Assembly: GCF_905475395.1 (NCBI RefSeq)
Contig: NC_058339.1
Span: 56,367,172-56,431,171 of the forward strand
DNA length: 64,000 bases
Source: Chrysoperla carnea
Lineage: Eukaryota > Arthropoda > Insecta > Neuroptera > Chrysopidae
Direction of reading: 5' to 3'
A program made the position numbers and the translations under genes. Positions 63,000 to 64,000 of this stretch are shown here, piece by piece. How positions within the stretch are numbered: position 1 is the first letter of the stretch; every line of letters starts with the position of its first letter. A model generated the notes under the pieces. It made no database searches. It was not told the DNA's origin and saw only the letters and a list, made by a program, of their open reading frames with translations.

Positions 63000-63350
63000 T
63001 CTAAGCTAATTTGCGCCATCACGGGTAAACAGTGATGTTTACAAAAAAAAAAAAAATGTTTCAAACAAAACGTTGCTTATTCTTTTATAAGGAACATTTT
63101 TTACAATTAAATTTTTGTTCTATCTCTAGCGGTTTATAAGATGGGTCCTGGACACGCTGTAAAAATTTCAACTTTTCGTTTTTTGAGTTATCGTGTTAAC
63201 GGACGGACGAACAACCGGAAATAGACTATTTAGGTGATTTTATGAACACCTATACCAAAATTTTGTTCACCAATACTTGAAAGCGTTCCAAACTTGGGAC
63301 TAAAGTTAGTATACCTTGATTATTTCATATATACATGGTATAAAAATTGC
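63000..63350 (+). repeat. R1 interspersed repeat, copy e
   Basis: From CTAATTTGCGCCATCACGGG through AAACAGTGATGTTTAC, TTCTATCTCTAGCGGTTTAT, ACGGACGGACGAACAACCGG, CAAACTTGGGACTAAAGTTA to CATATATACATGGTATAAAA. The 5' part and the stretch between GATGGGTCCT and GGACACGCTG are missing relative to copy d. Non-coding. Confidence 0.7.
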
Positions 63351-63435
63351 ATTATTCTATTTTTTGCATACAATATTTCGAAGCATGTGTACTCTACAAA
63401 TACTTCGAAATATAGTATGCGACAAATAGAATAAT
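63351..63435. repeat. Hairpin abutting R1 copy e
   Basis: The arms 63,351-63,384 and 63,401-63,435 are imperfect inverted repeats of about 34 nt (GCATACAATATTTCGAAGCA against TACTTCGAAATATAGTATGC) with a 16-nt loop. It starts exactly where R1 ends. No flanking gene. Confidence 0.6.
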
Positions 63436-64000
63436 CAATTTTTTTATATTGATTTACCAATAAATAATTGTTTTCTAATTGCGTAAATTTTAACTGATTT
63501 TCCTTTTGACAGTCATAATTTCACAACATTGTGAAATATTGCTTTTGTACGATCATTTTCAAAAATATATAATTAGTTTCGGATATAATTTACATTACAT
63601 GAGACTAGATATAATGAAATTTTAAAATTAAATTTAGACATATATTTAACAGGAAAATTACAAATGTAATAAAATGTATTGAAAATTTCAAAACAAAACT
63701 AAAAAATTTCCGTCGACAAATAACAATGATATATTAACGGATAAAATGTAAAATAACCACCACAAATTTATATTTAGAATCAAAACGTGCTTGAAAAGCA
63801 TGCAGCACGATTGTCGACATAGTTTTCACTTCACATGTAAATGTAAATGTGCTAATGTATTTATATACGACCGTTATTTTACACTGTAAAATGAAAAATC
63901 ATTGGTCAAGGATGAATCTAAATGTACACTAATGGTTCTTAATAAGTATTTCATCTACATTGATCTTGAATAAATAGTTTAGCCCGTGGCTGTGATGAGT
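63436..64000. other. Window edge, no gene seen
   Basis: AT-rich, no supported feature. Any Ttd14 5' exon would have to lie beyond this edge or have escaped recognition. Confidence 0.45.

Noticed and set aside
1-64000. A CRISPR array, operon, phage or bacterial defence system.
   Set aside because: No regularly spaced repeats, no bacterial-type genes; every supported gene is a spliced animal gene.

Overview
This is an AT-rich stretch of animal nuclear DNA, almost certainly from an insect. Every gene I can assemble is split by GT-AG introns. Many introns are short (59 nt in one case), and the gene content is ordinary for arthropods: TP53INP/DOR, a BtpA-family protein, a RhoGEF, a CCCH zinc-finger protein, Prp19, Taf6 and Ttd14. 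I cannot name the order from sequence alone.

Layout. 1-11.1 kb is intergenic and full of transposon remnants, among them a deleted pogo/Tigger element, TIR elements and a recurrent roughly 0.5 kb repeat called R1 here. 11.1-12.3 kb (+) holds the last two exons of TP53INP/DOR, a nuclear and autophagy co-factor. An unrecognised GC-richer exon lies on the minus strand at 12.7-12.95 kb. 13-19.9 kb is AT-rich with no gene. 19.9-25.9 kb holds a convergent pair: a BtpA-family gene (+) and a DH-PH Rho exchange factor (-), with a small MITE between their 3' ends. 26.4-26.9 kb is a hAT element with a perfect 8-bp target duplication. 27.4-28.2 kb (+) is a small CCCH zinc-finger gene. 29.6-32.3 kb (-) is a complete Prp19 gene, followed by a repeat-rich gap with a foldback element and tRNA-like sequences. 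34.6-37.9 kb (+) is a complete Taf6 gene. 44.1-47.3 kb (-) holds the 3' five exons of Ttd14; its P-loop 5' exon was not found in the window. From 47.3 kb to the end I see no recognisable gene: two orphan coding-like segments, several foldback/TIR elements, a tandem duplication and a tRNA-derived SINE.

Function. The genes are unrelated housekeeping or cell-biology genes (splicing and ubiquitin ligation, TFIID, Rho signalling, autophagy, rhodopsin/TRPL trafficking), arranged in alternating convergent and divergent pairs. I found no operon-like or defence-like system. The best leads are two overlapping acceptors that give TAF6 two different C-termini, two orphan conserved-looking exons, the R1 family at about one copy per 13 kb, a pair of TTAA-flanked elements that share a terminus, and a CLEAR-type E-box upstream of the autophagy gene.
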